This document shows positions 35,708-45,570 of a stretch of DNA of 64,000 nucleotides, piece by piece. The notes beneath the pieces are model-generated. The model was given only the letters and a program-made list of their open reading frames with translations, did no database searches and was not told the origin of the DNA. Source of the DNA: Candidatus Poribacteria bacterium (GTDB taxonomy: Bacteria; Poribacteria; WGA-4E; WGA-3G); NCBI GenBank assembly GCA_028824685.1, contig JAPPCZ010000081.1:1-64000 (forward strand), written 5' to 3'. Position 1 is the stretch's first letter, and each line of letters starts with the position of its first letter. The translations under genes and the position numbers were made by a program.

Positions 35708-36943
35708 TTGTCTGTCTTGCGGCTGAGTCCTCAAGAGTATAAAAGGCAATCAGAGGAGTTACTGCAAGTGTATGATGAATTGAGAGTACCCCCGCGTATC
35801 CTACTCGGTCCGGGCCCCAGCATAGCAAATCCACGCGTCCTCAAAGCAATGACAACTCCTATGCTCGGGTACTTAGACGCAGATTTTGTTGATGTAATGG
35901 ATGATACTGTTGCCTTGATACGGCAAGTCTACGGCACCCAGAATTCCCTTACCTTCCCTGTTTCTGGCACCGGTACTGCAGGCATGGAAACAGCACTCAC
36001 CAATATTATTGAAGCGGGAGATTCTGTAATTGTTGGTATTAATGGGTATTTCGGGGGCAGGATAGCAGAAATTGCAGAACGGTGTGGAGCACATGTTACA
36101 CCTGTCCACGCTGAATGGGGGAATATTATTGAACCGGAACAGATTGCTGAAGCGTGCGAAAAAGTTACCCCGAAACTCGTAGCTGTAGTTCATGGCGAAA
36201 CGTCAACCGGTATTCTACAGCCGTTAGAACAGATAATTGACATTGCCCGTGAAAAGGAGGCATTGTTTCTGGCGGATTGTGTCACATCGCTTGGGGGACA
36301 ACCTATTGAGTTTGATGAGCGCGGCATCGATATTGCCTACAGTTGCACGCAGAAATGTCTGGCGGGTCCTCCCGGACTTTCGCCAATCAGTTTTAGTGAC
36401 CGTGCAGTCGAAGTGATTCAGAACCGTAAGACAAAAATTCAGAGTTTCTATTTGGATGCAACCCTGCTTGCAGAATATTGGTTGGGGGACTCACGAAAGT
36501 ATCATCATACCGTATCTATGTCCATGATTTATGCCTTGCGCGAAGCACTGCGAGTTGTTATGGAGGAAGGCGTATCGCCACGCTACCAACGACATGAACG
36601 CAATGCAAAAGCTTTGATTGCTGGTGCTGAAGCTATCGGTTTACAACCTGCCGCAATAGAAAATCATCGCGCTCCGATGTTAACTACACTGCTCATTCCA
36701 GATGGAATTGATGATGTTACGATACGAAAACGTCTTATTCAAGACTACGGCATTGAAATTGGTGGTGGTTTGGGGATTTTTGCTGGTAAAGCGTGGCGAA
36801 TTGGACTTATGGGTGATGCTGCTAATGAACAGAATGTCTTACTTGTTCTAAACGCAATTGAAACTCTACTTATTGAGTTCGGATACAAAGTTGATACTGG
36901 AACAGCTGTTAGTGCGGTGGCTGCAGTTTATCAGAACAGTTAA
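35708..36943 (+). CDS. Class V aminotransferase, alanine-glyoxylate aminotransferase-like
   Basis: 411 residues from TTG 35708. PPRILLGPGPSIANPRVLKA, FPVSGTGTAGMETALTN, VHGETSTGILQPLEQIIDI, LADCVTSLGG and YSCTQKCLAGPPGLSPISFS (PLP Lys in QK) match human-type AGT and serine-glyoxylate aminotransferases almost motif for motif. It would move the amino group of Ala or Ser to glyoxylate. GTG 35768, after GAGGAG, is a plausible alternative start that still keeps the whole fold. It stands alone. Confidence 0.9.
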   Translation: MSVLRLSPQEYKRQSEELLQVYDELRVPPRILLGPGPSIANPRVLKAMTTPMLGYLDADFVDVMDDTVALIRQVYGTQNSLTFPVSGTGTAGMETALTNIIEAGDSVIVGINGYFGGRIAEIAERCGAHVTPVHAEWGNIIEPEQIAEACEKVTPKLVAVVHGETSTGILQPLEQIIDIAREKEALFLADCVTSLGGQPIEFDERGIDIAYSCTQKCLAGPPGLSPISFSDRAVEVIQNRKTKIQSFYLDATLLAEYWLGDSRKYHHTVSMSMIYALREALRVVMEEGVSPRYQRHERNAKALIAGAEAIGLQPAAIENHRAPMLTTLLIPDGIDDVTIRKRLIQDYGIEIGGGLGIFAGKAWRIGLMGDAANEQNVLLVLNAIETLLIEFGYKVDTGTAVSAVAAVYQNS

Positions 36944-37028
36944 ATATAGGTAAACACTCACCTGTAGACGCGTTTTGTTGAAGTTAAAATTTGATTCGGT
37001 AAAGCCAGTTTCCCATGAACGGAAAGTA

Positions 37029-37243
37029 ATACCATTTCTAATATACAATGTGTCATTTGCCGAAATATCTTGTAGGAGCGACCTCCAGGTCGCGACCAGG
37101 AGGTCGTAATCAACGGTATGAATCATGGCGAATGCCAAGAGCGCATTCGTCTTTAGGCATTCACCACCTACAGAAGAAAGGTATCTTCAGTATACAATAA
37201 CAGTCGGATATCTTAATGACAGAGTACGTATTAGAATTGGTAT
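37029..37243. mobile_element. MITE-like element D carrying nested repeats
   Basis: ATACCATTTCTAATATAC (37029-37046) and GTATTAGAATTGGTAT (37228-37243) are imperfect inverted repeats, extended by TGTCATT on the left and AATGACA on the right. Inside is an R1 palindrome (37073-37107) whose right arm is interrupted by an R4 unit (37109-37163) before CACCTACAG resumes. A MITE-B-like end, reading ATTATAGATTTTACTATA, follows at 37245-37262. Confidence 0.55.
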
Positions 37244-37257
37244 AATTATAGATTTTA

Positions 37258-38094
37258 CTATAAAGCATGTTTGACTGCTGTCTGGATAGCTATCAGATGT
37301 GCAGCGATTCGTGTTTCCCAGTCTAAGTGCGTTGGTGTTTCAAGAATTAGGCACCGCGTATTTACTTGTTCAGCTAAATACCTTCCGCGTGTCCATCCTT
37401 TAGTCGTAACTTGATCAAGCAGTGTGACTACTCCATTTTCATTGCGATGATCTTCTATTGAGGGTTCTTGATTGATAGCACATAGTGCTACAACGTTTTT
37501 CACGATTGCATTCCCAATCGGCAAACATTGTGAAGTGCGACGTTCCCACAAGTAAAATCCATTGCTATCACTATCTTCATGTAAGTCCAACGCAAGTTCA
37601 ATTTTCCCTTTTTTCCTTATAGTATTATTACGTGTATTTTGCGGATGCATGCACTGTTTGCGTTGAAGTGATTCTGCGATGAACGCTGTTTCTGGGCACT
37701 GGGTCGGGGTTTCAAACATCCGATTAAGGTCAAGTCCAGCAGCATTTTCACGGATGTCTCTTTCGTACCCGTAAGGATTGTCACACGGTGAGATGAGCCA
37801 ATTGTATTCGTTTAATGGAAATGGGGAAAGGTTGTGTAGATCGTTATCAACAAGCAGTTCAACAAGGCGCAGCGCACATTCAACGCTCGCTGGTTCATCT
37901 CCGTGGATTCCAGCTGATACATAAATCAGGGGAGAACTTTTTTGTTCAGCAGTATAACGCAAACAGTATAAAGGATAAGTGGAAGTAGTATACGCTTGAT
38001 GCCAGACTGTGAGATGCTCAGACTTTCTAAGAGCCTCAAGAATGCGATCCGTAACATCTGCATAATTCCGGACTTTCATCCGAATCACTCCCAT
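37258..38094 (-). CDS. Succinylglutamate desuccinylase/aspartoacylase-type (M14-like) hydrolase
   Basis: 278 residues. Zn ligands fit the M14/AspA pattern: [12 protein letters not shown] (H-x2-E), DLHEDSDS (H) and LILETPT (catalytic Glu); [20 protein letters not shown] is also typical, with Arg/Asn substrate contacts. It probably deacylates or hydrolyses an N-acyl amino acid or a peptide-like substrate. The frame from GTG/ATG 38094 overlaps guaA by 10 bp; ATG 38079 (MKVRNYADV) does not overlap and is the alternative. It is downstream of guaA in the same direction. Confidence 0.78.
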   Translation of the reverse strand: MGVIRMKVRNYADVTDRILEALRKSEHLTVWHQAYTTSTYPLYCLRYTAEQKSSPLIYVSAGIHGDEPASVECALRLVELLVDNDLHNLSPFPLNEYNWLISPCDNPYGYERDIRENAAGLDLNRMFETPTQCPETAFIAESLQRKQCMHPQNTRNNTIRKKGKIELALDLHEDSDSNGFYLWERRTSQCLPIGNAIVKNVVALCAINQEPSIEDHRNENGVVTLLDQVTTKGWTRGRYLAEQVNTRCLILETPTHLDWETRIAAHLIAIQTAVKHAL

Positions 38095-39626
38095 TCAATC
38101 GTGCTCGGAGGTTTTGAGCTAATGTCGTAAACAACACGGTTGATACCTTGGACTTCATTGATGATTCGGGTAGAAATCTTTGCTAAAACATCATCGGGGA
38201 TTCTTGCCCAATCCGCTGTCATAGCATCACTACTGGTAACAGCACGTAAGGCAACCGCATTTTCGTACGTTCGTTCATCACCCATCACACCAACACTCTT
38301 AACAGGCAGTAGTACTACCAACGCTTGCCAAATTTCATCGTACAATCCTGCAGCCTTAATTTCATTGATAAAAATTGCATCAGCCGATCTTAGTACAGCT
38401 AACCGTTCTGGTGTCACCTCACCGATTATTCGGACAGCAAGACCAGGTCCAGGAAACGGATGTCTACCAAGCACGTGAGATGGAACGTTTAATTCGGCAC
38501 CCACGGCTCGTACTTCGTCTTTGAAAAGTTCACGGAAAGGTTCAATAAGTTCAAACGGCATGTCGGGAGGGAGTCCACCGACATTGTGGTGTGTTTTAAT
38601 CGTAGCGGAAGGTCCCTTGGTAGAAACGCTCTCTATGACATCTGGGTAGAGAGTGCCTTGTGCCAGAAAACGGCAAGGTCCAAGCTGCTTCACTTTTGCT
38701 CTGAAGGTTTCAATGAACTGTGCACCGATAACCTTGCGTTTCTGTTCTGGATTTACGATACCTGTCAACGCATTCAAAAAAGACTCTGCCGCATCCACGA
38801 ACTCAATTTTTATTCCCAGTGCTTTACAAGTTGATAAAACTTGTTCCACCTCATTTTGGCGCAAAAGTCCGTTATCCACAAAAACAGACACTAACGCATC
38901 ACCTATCGCCTCATGGAGAAGTGTAGCAAGCACCATTGAGTCTATGCCACCGCTGACAGCACACAACACCCTTTCGTCTTTCACCGTAGCTCGGATGCCT
39001 GTTATGGATTCTGCAATGAAAGTATCCATCGTCCAAGTGGCATTACATCCACAGATATGTCGGACAAAGTTGTGAAGGATTTTGTCAGCGTCTCGTGTAT
39101 GCTCAACTTCAGGGTGAAATTGCAATCCGTACAAAGTGCCATCGGAGTTGACCATCGCTGCGATAGGCGAGTTTGGTGTTTGGGCGATTGTGTGGAACCC
39201 TGTAGGAAGCTTGTCAATTTTATCTCCATGGCTCATCCATGCAGACAATTCGGATGGTAAGTCGGTAAATAATGGGTCTGATGTAGAGATGACTTGAAGT
39301 TGTGCATTCCCATATTCCCGTTCTGTTGCAGGATGGACTTTTCCCTCTTCTAAGAGAAAAGCAATGAGTTGCATGCCGTAGCAGATGCCCAACACGGGAA
39401 TTCCAAGTGTGAAAAGAGAGGCATTTATCTTTGGCGCATTTTCCTCGTACACACTTGCGGGACCACCAGAAAGGATAATCCCTTTTGGTGATATTTTCTC
39501 AATGTCACTAAGCGGCAAAGTATAAGGTTGAATTTCGCAGTAAACCTGCTGCTCCCGAATGCGCCGAGCGATTAACTGCGTATATTGCGAGCCAAAGTCT
39601 AAAACGACAATAGCATCTCGCTTCAT
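38085..39626 (-). CDS. guaA: GMP synthase (glutamine-hydrolysing)
   Basis: 513 residues, standard. The class I glutaminase domain has [13 protein letters not shown] (nucleophile Cys) and LQFHPEVEH (His/Glu). The ATP-pyrophosphatase P-loop is [20 protein letters not shown] (~230). The C-terminal dimer domain has [20 protein letters not shown] and ends in [13 protein letters not shown], the conserved GuaA terminus. It makes GMP from XMP. It precedes the M14-like hydrolase with overlapping ends. Confidence 0.97.
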   Translation of the reverse strand: MKRDAIVVLDFGSQYTQLIARRIREQQVYCEIQPYTLPLSDIEKISPKGIILSGGPASVYEENAPKINASLFTLGIPVLGICYGMQLIAFLLEEGKVHPATEREYGNAQLQVISTSDPLFTDLPSELSAWMSHGDKIDKLPTGFHTIAQTPNSPIAAMVNSDGTLYGLQFHPEVEHTRDADKILHNFVRHICGCNATWTMDTFIAESITGIRATVKDERVLCAVSGGIDSMVLATLLHEAIGDALVSVFVDNGLLRQNEVEQVLSTCKALGIKIEFVDAAESFLNALTGIVNPEQKRKVIGAQFIETFRAKVKQLGPCRFLAQGTLYPDVIESVSTKGPSATIKTHHNVGGLPPDMPFELIEPFRELFKDEVRAVGAELNVPSHVLGRHPFPGPGLAVRIIGEVTPERLAVLRSADAIFINEIKAAGLYDEIWQALVVLLPVKSVGVMGDERTYENAVALRAVTSSDAMTADWARIPDDVLAKISTRIINEVQGINRVVYDISSKPPSTIEWE

Positions 39627-39754
39627 GTCTTTTCTCCATTTTTAGATATTGGGTTTCGGCGGGGTTGCCAAAATGAAGTTTAAGGATTTAATTCGGTAAT
39701 TTTCCTATAAGGACGTTTGATTATAATTGCTTCAAGCAAATAGTATTTTACGTA

Positions 39755-40042
39755 TCACCGTTGTGGTTCGCAATCAATGATTTCCCCTGTCTCTGGTTCA
39801 AAAATCACACCATAATATCCCGGTGGTGCAAATTTCACATCATCCCACATTGCTAAGTCTGTATTCGCGTCCTGTAAGTAGTAGCATCCCCTATGCTGAT
39901 GTTCTTCAGATTCGATGGTCCGAACGTGGTAGCAATGGTTGTGAAACTGAATCGTGTTCCCATAGATGATGATGTATCGGTCACCAAACAGACTGTGTGC
40001 TATTTGATTGACGACATAAGGGTCAATTTTTAGACTATGCAA
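39755..40042 (-). CDS. Small hypothetical protein, His/Tyr-rich
   Basis: 95 residues, no family recognised. FGDRYIIIYGNTIQFHNHCY, EEHQHRGCYYLQDANTD and PPGYYGVIFEPETGEIIDCE suggest a compact beta-rich domain with possible metal ligands (FHNHCYH, EHQHRGC). No signal peptide or membrane segment. It lies between guaA and the OmpA-like lipoprotein. It could be metal-binding, but only the residue pattern supports this. Confidence 0.5.
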   Translation of the reverse strand: MHSLKIDPYVVNQIAHSLFGDRYIIIYGNTIQFHNHCYHVRTIESEEHQHRGCYYLQDANTDLAMWDDVKFAPPGYYGVIFEPETGEIIDCEPQR

Positions 40043-40098
40043 TGTTTTTTTGATTATCTTCGCAATTATTGGGACAAATTATTTTTTGTGTCTAAAAC

Positions 40099-41739
40099 TC
40101 ATGGCGCTTTAGAGATAATAATATCAACTCTGCGATTTTTTTCTTGAGAATTTTTGTCAATTGGCTGAGATTCACCTAAACCGACAGCAGTCAATCGTTT
40201 TGTTGGCACTTTGCCACTATTAATAAGAAAAGTTTTAATTGAATTTGCTCTTTTTTCGCTGAGCGCTTGATTAGTTTTCGCATCTCCAAGCGAATCGCTG
40301 TGACCTTCAATTCTGACAACGTAGTTTTTGAATTCATCTTGTAACAATATAGATGCAAGTTTCATAAAGGTTGGGAAAAACGCCTCATTTAAACGTGTGC
40401 TTGTGGTTGCAAATAGATTACCACTAATTCTAATGAGAACCCCTTCCTCACGGTCTATGACAACTGCTTTCGGAATTTGCTTTACTGTTTCAACCAGTGT
40501 CGTCTGGGCAGAATCCTGCTGTTTTGTTTTTTCAATAGCGCGTCGGAGGTAATCGTGACATTGTTGCGACGCGTCAACAGCTGCTGAGTATTCCTTTTTT
40601 GCAAGTGCTGACTCGGCAGTTGCAAGTGCTGAAGTAGCCAATTCATATAGTTCAGGGGCAAACTGCGGCACTTTGGTCTGTGTTTGTTCTGCTACTGCTG
40701 CTTTGGCGGATGCTACTGCTGCCTCTGCTTTTTTGATTCTTGATGTAAGTTCCTCCTGTGCACGGCGGCGATATTCAGCGACTTCAGAGATAGTAATCGC
40801 CTTGTCTGCAATCTGTTCGATTCCTTCGGCAGTCTGTCTTGCTTCTCCATAACGATTTTCTTGGAAATCTTTTTTCGCCTTATCCAATTGGTTGCGTGAT
40901 TGTTGGAATTGTTGTGTGGCGTGCGTGGCTGCATTTAGGGATTCTGCTCGTTCAACTTTCAGCTGCGCGCGTTCAATAGCAATAGACGCTGCATTTTCCG
41001 CCGCTGCGCGGATCTTCTGATACTGAATTGCCAATTCATAAAGATTGTTAGCTTGTGTCAGCGCGTCTGTGGCAACTTTTTCTGCGTCGGTGAATTCTTT
41101 TCGCTCTAAGTGCGATGTTGCTAACGCAATTGCTGATTGTACACGTTCATACTCTGGTGTTTCTATAATTTCAGGATAAGTTAGTTTTGCAATGGTCACA
41201 AAGATTTCTGTTCCGGACATTGGCAAGCGAATTTCTGTACGGCGCAGCGCATCTTTTGTTTCCCTAAGATCTGTTGTGAGTGAACCGGCACGTTGGTTTC
41301 CTGCCTCAATTTCTTTTAACTTTTGTTCAATTTCCATCGTCTTCATCTCATTGCGAATCTTTGCTATTTCTATTTCATATTCCTTTTCCGTTATCACCTC
41401 TTGGTACATCTGTTCTTGGATTGCAATGAGTTGTGCACGTGCTTGCTGTTGTTTGGCTTTGTACAAAGCGATTTGTGCTACAAGTTCTGCCTGATATGCG
41501 AATTCCATGCTTTGTGCAATATCTTCACGCTCCTGTGCTTGTTTGGCAAATCTTAGGAGCTTAACAGCACGGCTGTATTCATCGGATGCGAGCTGCTCAG
41601 CATTGAGTTCAGCTGCATTGGAAATTGCCTTCTGGCCATTCTGAAGTTGTGTATCAAGGAGAACACTATCAATTTCAACTGATACGCATCCGTAGCTAAT
41701 TAGACATCCTATTAATAGCAGCCATCCATAAATTCGCAT
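40099..41739 (-). CDS. OmpA-family lipoprotein with long coiled coil (DUF4398-like)
   Basis: 546 residues. Lipobox ISYGC near residue 18. DUF4398-like N-terminus (LNAEQLASDEYSRAVKLLRF), then a long coiled coil of ~300 residues (REDIAQSMEFAYQAELVAQI ...), and a C-terminal OmpA peptidoglycan-binding domain: GHSDSLGDAKTNQALSEKRA and VGLGESQPI with NRRVDI. It would tether the outer membrane to peptidoglycan. It lies 11 bp after the second lipoprotein gene (41751-42155), sharing an N-terminal domain type, so the two are a unit. Confidence 0.9.
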   Translation of the reverse strand: MRIYGWLLLIGCLISYGCVSVEIDSVLLDTQLQNGQKAISNAAELNAEQLASDEYSRAVKLLRFAKQAQEREDIAQSMEFAYQAELVAQIALYKAKQQQARAQLIAIQEQMYQEVITEKEYEIEIAKIRNEMKTMEIEQKLKEIEAGNQRAGSLTTDLRETKDALRRTEIRLPMSGTEIFVTIAKLTYPEIIETPEYERVQSAIALATSHLERKEFTDAEKVATDALTQANNLYELAIQYQKIRAAAENAASIAIERAQLKVERAESLNAATHATQQFQQSRNQLDKAKKDFQENRYGEARQTAEGIEQIADKAITISEVAEYRRRAQEELTSRIKKAEAAVASAKAAVAEQTQTKVPQFAPELYELATSALATAESALAKKEYSAAVDASQQCHDYLRRAIEKTKQQDSAQTTLVETVKQIPKAVVIDREEGVLIRISGNLFATTSTRLNEAFFPTFMKLASILLQDEFKNYVVRIEGHSDSLGDAKTNQALSEKRANSIKTFLINSGKVPTKRLTAVGLGESQPIDKNSQEKNRRVDIIISKAP

Positions 41740-41750
41740 CGAAATTTCCT

Positions 41751-42155
41751 TTATTTCTTCTGGGCGGCGAGTTCTGCTTTAAGTTTTTCAAGATTACTGA
41801 GAACTTCTTCCGTAGCTTGTTGTCGTAACTCTAATTCAGCTTGTGCTTCTTTAACCTGTGCTTCCTGCCGAACTGCCAACGACTTCTCTGTTGCAATTCG
41901 CGCATGAAGATACGCACGCAATGCCAATCGATACGCGCGTTCTACATCGCCTGATTGCAAGGAGGAGTCAGCATTGATAAGCATCTCCTCCGCTGAGTTC
42001 ATCTCGCTCACGGCTACATCGCGCGCACCAACATTTTCTGCAGCAGCAATACTTATCCGCGCGTTATCTGCGGTCTCAATTGCCAATTGTTCTATTTGCT
42101 TGCTACCGCATCCCAATATAATAACGAATATTAGGAGCGAAGGTATCCATTTCAT
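41751..42155 (-). CDS. DUF4398-like lipoprotein
   Basis: 134 residues. Signal peptide with lipobox VIILGCG. The mature part is a helical bundle/coiled coil: ARDVAVSEMNSAEEMLINAD, SLQSGDVERAYRLALRAYLH, and a Gln/Glu-rich C-terminal helix. This is the DUF4398 pattern, also seen at the N-terminus of the OmpA-like protein downstream. It probably assembles with that protein in the periplasm. Confidence 0.75.
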   Translation of the reverse strand: MKWIPSLLIFVIILGCGSKQIEQLAIETADNARISIAAAENVGARDVAVSEMNSAEEMLINADSSLQSGDVERAYRLALRAYLHARIATEKSLAVRQEAQVKEAQAELELRQQATEEVLSNLEKLKAELAAQKK

Positions 42156-42184
42156 GTTATTTCCTCTTTGTCACAGGACACGTT

Positions 42185-42462
42185 TATAGTGAATTTTACA
42201 ATTAACTTACATCTGAGATGTAGAAGGGAACTCCGATTCCCGACTAAAAGTGGTTTCGTCGCGATTCGGAGATCGCTCCTACAAGAAAAGGCGCAATGAA
42301 TTGCGCTTGGGTGAATGCGCCAAATCAAGAAATCAACGGTATGAATACCTTTTTGGTATTCACCGGGTATGAATGCCATTTGGCATTCCCCGTATGACAT
42401 TCACATTAAACACACCAAACCTATAAAGAACTGTATATAAAGTAATTTTAGATTTCACTATA
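42185..42462. mobile_element. MITE family B, copy 2 (278 bp)
   Basis: TATAGTGAATTTTAC at the left and TTTTAGATTTCACTATA at the right are imperfect TIRs whose ends would fit a TA target. The interior is GTAGAAGGGAACTCCGATTC...GATCGCTCCTAC (42220-42283), then GCGCAATGAATTGCGC, ATCAAGAAATCAACGGTATG and GACATTCACATTAAACACA. The right ~180 bp match the copy at 10440-10705 closely. The rest of the 42156-42558 gap has only the downstream terminator. Confidence 0.75.
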
Positions 42463-42522
42463 ATGAGCAGCGATCTTTAGAAACGGTATAACACAATTTG
42501 ACGCATAGTGCAATAAACAAAA

Positions 42523-42546
42523 AAGCCCCACACTCAGGTGAGGCTT
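42523..42546 (-). terminator. Intrinsic terminator of the rplU-rpmA operon
   Basis: On the minus strand AAGCCTCAC pairs with GTGGGGCTT (one A-C mismatch), loop CTGAGT, followed by TTTTTTG. It lies 12 bp past the rpmA stop. Confidence 0.8.
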
Positions 42547-42558
42547 CTAAAAAACGCT

Positions 42559-42825
42559 CTAATACGCAGGACGCTCTGTGTAAACACTCACCTTACGGCG
42601 GTATTTGTCTTTTCGCTCAAACCAGACATAACCGTCAATTTTTGAGAAAAGCGTGTAATCCCTGCCAACGCCAACATTATTGCCAGCGTGTAAATGCGTG
42701 CCACGCTGTCGGACAAGGATACTTCCTGCCGTAACATGGTTCCCTGAAAACCTTTTGACCCCAAGCCGTTTTCCGATACTGTCACGACCATTACGGGTAC
42801 TTCCGCCACCTTTCTTATGTGCCAT
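42559..42825 (-). CDS. rpmA: Ribosomal protein L27
   Basis: 88 residues. [20 protein letters not shown], then [19 protein letters not shown] and [12 protein letters not shown] are L27 hallmarks. The N-terminus is the short MAHKKGG type, with no Firmicute-style cleaved leader. ATG 42825 was chosen because it gives this start; GGAGG lies 10 nt upstream within rplU. It overlaps the rplU stop by 11 bp. Confidence 0.97.
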   Translation of the reverse strand: MAHKKGGGSTRNGRDSIGKRLGVKRFSGNHVTAGSILVRQRGTHLHAGNNVGVGRDYTLFSKIDGYVWFERKDKYRRKVSVYTERPAY

Positions 42826-43177
42826 CAGATTCAACCTCCTCTCCGTCAATCGTGGTAATTTCCTCACCACCAATTGCGGTAATTTTGATACGGGTAAATG
42901 ATTGACGGTGACCTAACTTACGTTTGTAGCTTTTTCTACGTTTAGATTTAAAAACGACGATCTTTTTTGCACGACCTTGCTGAACCACCTCACCCGTAAC
43001 TGACATGTTTTCGAGATAAGGGGTCCCGGTTTGCAGTTGACCATCTTCACCGGCAATCGCTAACACGGAAGGAAATGTCACCGTTTCACCAACAGCATTG
43101 TCCAACTTTTCTACATCTATGAGACTTCCGACCTCAACACGATGCTGTTTCCCACCGCTTGCAAAAACTGCATACAT
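42815..43177 (-). CDS. rplU: Ribosomal protein L21
   Basis: 120 residues from ATG 43177 ([20 protein letters not shown]). [20 protein letters not shown] is the L21 signature. A 16-residue acidic tail ([12 protein letters not shown]) extends beyond the usual ~103 residues. AAGGAGTGAAAG precedes ATG, 11 nt. It overlaps rpmA by 11 bp; rng lies further upstream, keeping the common rng-rplU-rpmA order though a small membrane protein gene is inserted. Confidence 0.97.
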   Translation of the reverse strand: MYAVFASGGKQHRVEVGSLIDVEKLDNAVGETVTFPSVLAIAGEDGQLQTGTPYLENMSVTGEVVQQGRAKKIVVFKSKRRKSYKRKLGHRQSFTRIKITAIGGEEITTIDGEEVESDGT

Positions 43178-43464
43178 TTTACTTTCACTCCTTTTAGGTG
43201 TAGAAATTCTCAAGAATCAAATTGAATTCCTATTTATAATTTCCACCCAATTAAGTAAGATATATCTAAACTTGTGTAACTGGATCTTGGGCGCACCTAT
43301 CCGCCCATGTTTATACTTCAACTAATTATTATAATGCCACAATTTAGTTCAAAAGTCAAATCTTTTTGAAGAGTTGAGATGTGTAGATATTTATCACACA
43401 CGTTTACCTTATGAAAAATGTTTACCTCTAATAGGTATGATCCCGAATCAGAAAATATTGGGTG

Positions 43465-43884
43465 TCAATTGGTGCAAGTGTCGGGGCAGATTTTGGAGGG
43501 ATGCGCTTTTATTCTAACGCGACTCCAAAATCTGCTTTGTGAAAAACCCCAGATAATTCCGAGAGCTGGACATACCCATAAGAAAATCACCTTTCCAATA
43601 CGAGCAACAATAACAACTTTTTCCGCCAGAACTTCGTTGTCGGCACCATATACTTCAAGTTCTCGTGCGATGCTGTAAAACTCCAATAAATCGCCATCAA
43701 TACGTTCAACGATATAGAAACCTTCAAGAGTATTTAAATTGTCCGTAGTCGTGCAAAAGATAAACGGAATCGCGAAAAGCAATAACCACCCCACTACGAC
43801 ACAAAATAAAGACCTAATAGAAAAAATTAGCAAAAATACAAAAATGGATTTGAACTTATGCGCGAACATGGTTTTAGATTCCAT
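43465..43884 (-). CDS. Small membrane protein, paralogue of 21044-21397
   Basis: 139 residues. Two N-terminal hydrophobic stretches (FVFLLIFSIRSLFCVVVGWL and LLLFAIPFIFC) and one near the C-terminus (VIFLWVCPALGIIWGF). The polar middle has GDLLEFYSIARELEVYG and AEKVVIVARIGKV, matching the paralogue's NDLIDFYGIVNEM and REKVVFVLTPLGE. M6 is an alternative start. It lies between rng and rplU in the same direction. Function unknown. Confidence 0.65.
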   Translation of the reverse strand: MESKTMFAHKFKSIFVFLLIFSIRSLFCVVVGWLLLFAIPFIFCTTTDNLNTLEGFYIVERIDGDLLEFYSIARELEVYGADNEVLAEKVVIVARIGKVIFLWVCPALGIIWGFSQSRFWSRVRIKAHPSKICPDTCTN

Positions 43885-44019
43885 GGCTGAATCGAATAGA
43901 GGGTTACCAAACTTCAGAGGCTTTTCATACTAATCTTTATGAAGGGATATAAGTCCCTTCATAAAATAAGATGTAATACAAACCACATATTTTAATGCTA
44001 AATTTACATGAGTTAGAGA

Positions 44020-45570
44020 TTAATCTAAAAACAATTCTTCACCGTTTGCAGCAAAGATTCGATAGTCTTCAAGATGTAGGTCTGCGTCAGACTCAAGGAT
44101 CAATTCCAACTTCAGTGTGCGCTTGAGTTCTCGGAATTTGGCGGACATCTGCACATTAAGATGCGAAATAATGTGATCGTTTGCGATAATTCGTAATTTG
44201 GATTGCTGAGTTTGGTTATATGCCCTTTTTATTGCTCTGAACAGTCCAATTACAACAGTTTCAATTGATAAAATGGTTCCGTGTCCTTCGCAATAAGGAC
44301 ACTGTTCCGTTAACAAAGTAGATAGACTCGCCCGCGTCCGTTGGCGCGTCATTTCCACTAATCCTAAATCCGAAAAGTGGAGGATATTCGTGCGTGCTTT
44401 ATCTTTGCTTAATGCCTCTCGGAGCATTTTGAAAACCTGCTTCCGATGCGTTGGTTCATCCATGTCAATAAAGTCAACAACGATAATACCGCCTAAATCC
44501 CGCAATTGAATTTGTCTGACCACTTCGTCAACTGCTTCAAGATTTGCGCTTAGAATTGTGTTATCTGGATCAGATTTACCAACAAACTGTCCTGTGTTGA
44601 CATCAATTGAAACCATCGCTTCTGTTTGTTGGATGATGATGTGTCCGCCACACTTGAGCCAAATTTTTTCGCCAAGTGCTTGCTGTAGTTCTTGATCCAC
44701 ACCATAAGCCTTAAAAAGAGTTGTGTCTTCATTGTAAAGCGTTATCCGATCAAGCATGTTTGGCATTACAGAGGTAACATAATCAACGGTTTCTTTATAA
44801 CCAGATTGCGAATCAATCAGAAGTTGTTTAACATCTTTGGTAAACATATCCCGGACAATCCGATTAGTAAAACTCACGTCTCTGCTAACTAAACTCGGTG
44901 CAGTTTTTCGTTTTGCCCGTTCCCGTGCTTGTTTCCATTGGTTGATTAAGTATCGGATTTCTGCCGTAAATTCTTCTTCACTCAAACCTTCAGCAGCGGT
45001 TCTAATAATAAAGCCGCCTTCAACGTCTGCCTTCAATTTTTGTGCCAAGTCGCGTAATCGGTCACGTTCACTTTCAGATTCGATTCGCCGTGAAACTCCG
45101 ATTGTAGATGAATTTGGCAGGTAGACAACATATCGCCCGGGCAAAGTGATATTGCTCGTCACACGTGCCCCTTTACTGCCTATCGGCTCCTTCCCAACTT
45201 GCACAAGAAGTTCCTGATTTTTTGAAATCAGATCAGTTATAAGATATGGGAAACCCCTGCCGCCACGAGATTTGTTTGATGGTGTTGCCCGCAAATCTAA
45301 AGTTGGTAACCCATCATCCGAACTTCCGTTTTCAGAATTACTGTTGTATTTCAGGTCTGAGATATGTAGGAATGCATGTCGATCTAAACCGATATCAACA
45401 AATGCCACTTGCATACCTGGTAGCACATTTTCAACACGACCTTTATATAGATTATTTAAAACAGGTTTTACTGCTTTTCGCTCAATATAAATTTCATTTA
45501 ATATTCCTTTCTCAAGGACTGCACAACGTGTTTCGTACTCATCATCAGAAATAAGTATCTCCTTCTCCAT
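44020..45570 (-). CDS. rng: Ribonuclease G (RNase E/G family)
   Basis: 516 residues, RNase G length without the long RNase E tail. S1 domain (~36-125, GRVENVLPGMQVAFVDIGLD, HAFLHISDL). Catalytic metal-binding Asp in VSIDVNTGQF and VDFIDMDEPTHR. Zn-link CPYCEGHG joins the small domain. It processes 16S rRNA 5' ends and degrades mRNA. GGAGGAAAAGCAGATA precedes the ATG. It precedes rplU-rpmA, a conserved arrangement, with the uncharacterised membrane protein between. Confidence 0.95.
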   Translation of the reverse strand: MEKEILISDDEYETRCAVLEKGILNEIYIERKAVKPVLNNLYKGRVENVLPGMQVAFVDIGLDRHAFLHISDLKYNSNSENGSSDDGLPTLDLRATPSNKSRGGRGFPYLITDLISKNQELLVQVGKEPIGSKGARVTSNITLPGRYVVYLPNSSTIGVSRRIESESERDRLRDLAQKLKADVEGGFIIRTAAEGLSEEEFTAEIRYLINQWKQARERAKRKTAPSLVSRDVSFTNRIVRDMFTKDVKQLLIDSQSGYKETVDYVTSVMPNMLDRITLYNEDTTLFKAYGVDQELQQALGEKIWLKCGGHIIIQQTEAMVSIDVNTGQFVGKSDPDNTILSANLEAVDEVVRQIQLRDLGGIIVVDFIDMDEPTHRKQVFKMLREALSKDKARTNILHFSDLGLVEMTRQRTRASLSTLLTEQCPYCEGHGTILSIETVVIGLFRAIKRAYNQTQQSKLRIIANDHIISHLNVQMSAKFRELKRTLKLELILESDADLHLEDYRIFAANGEELFLD

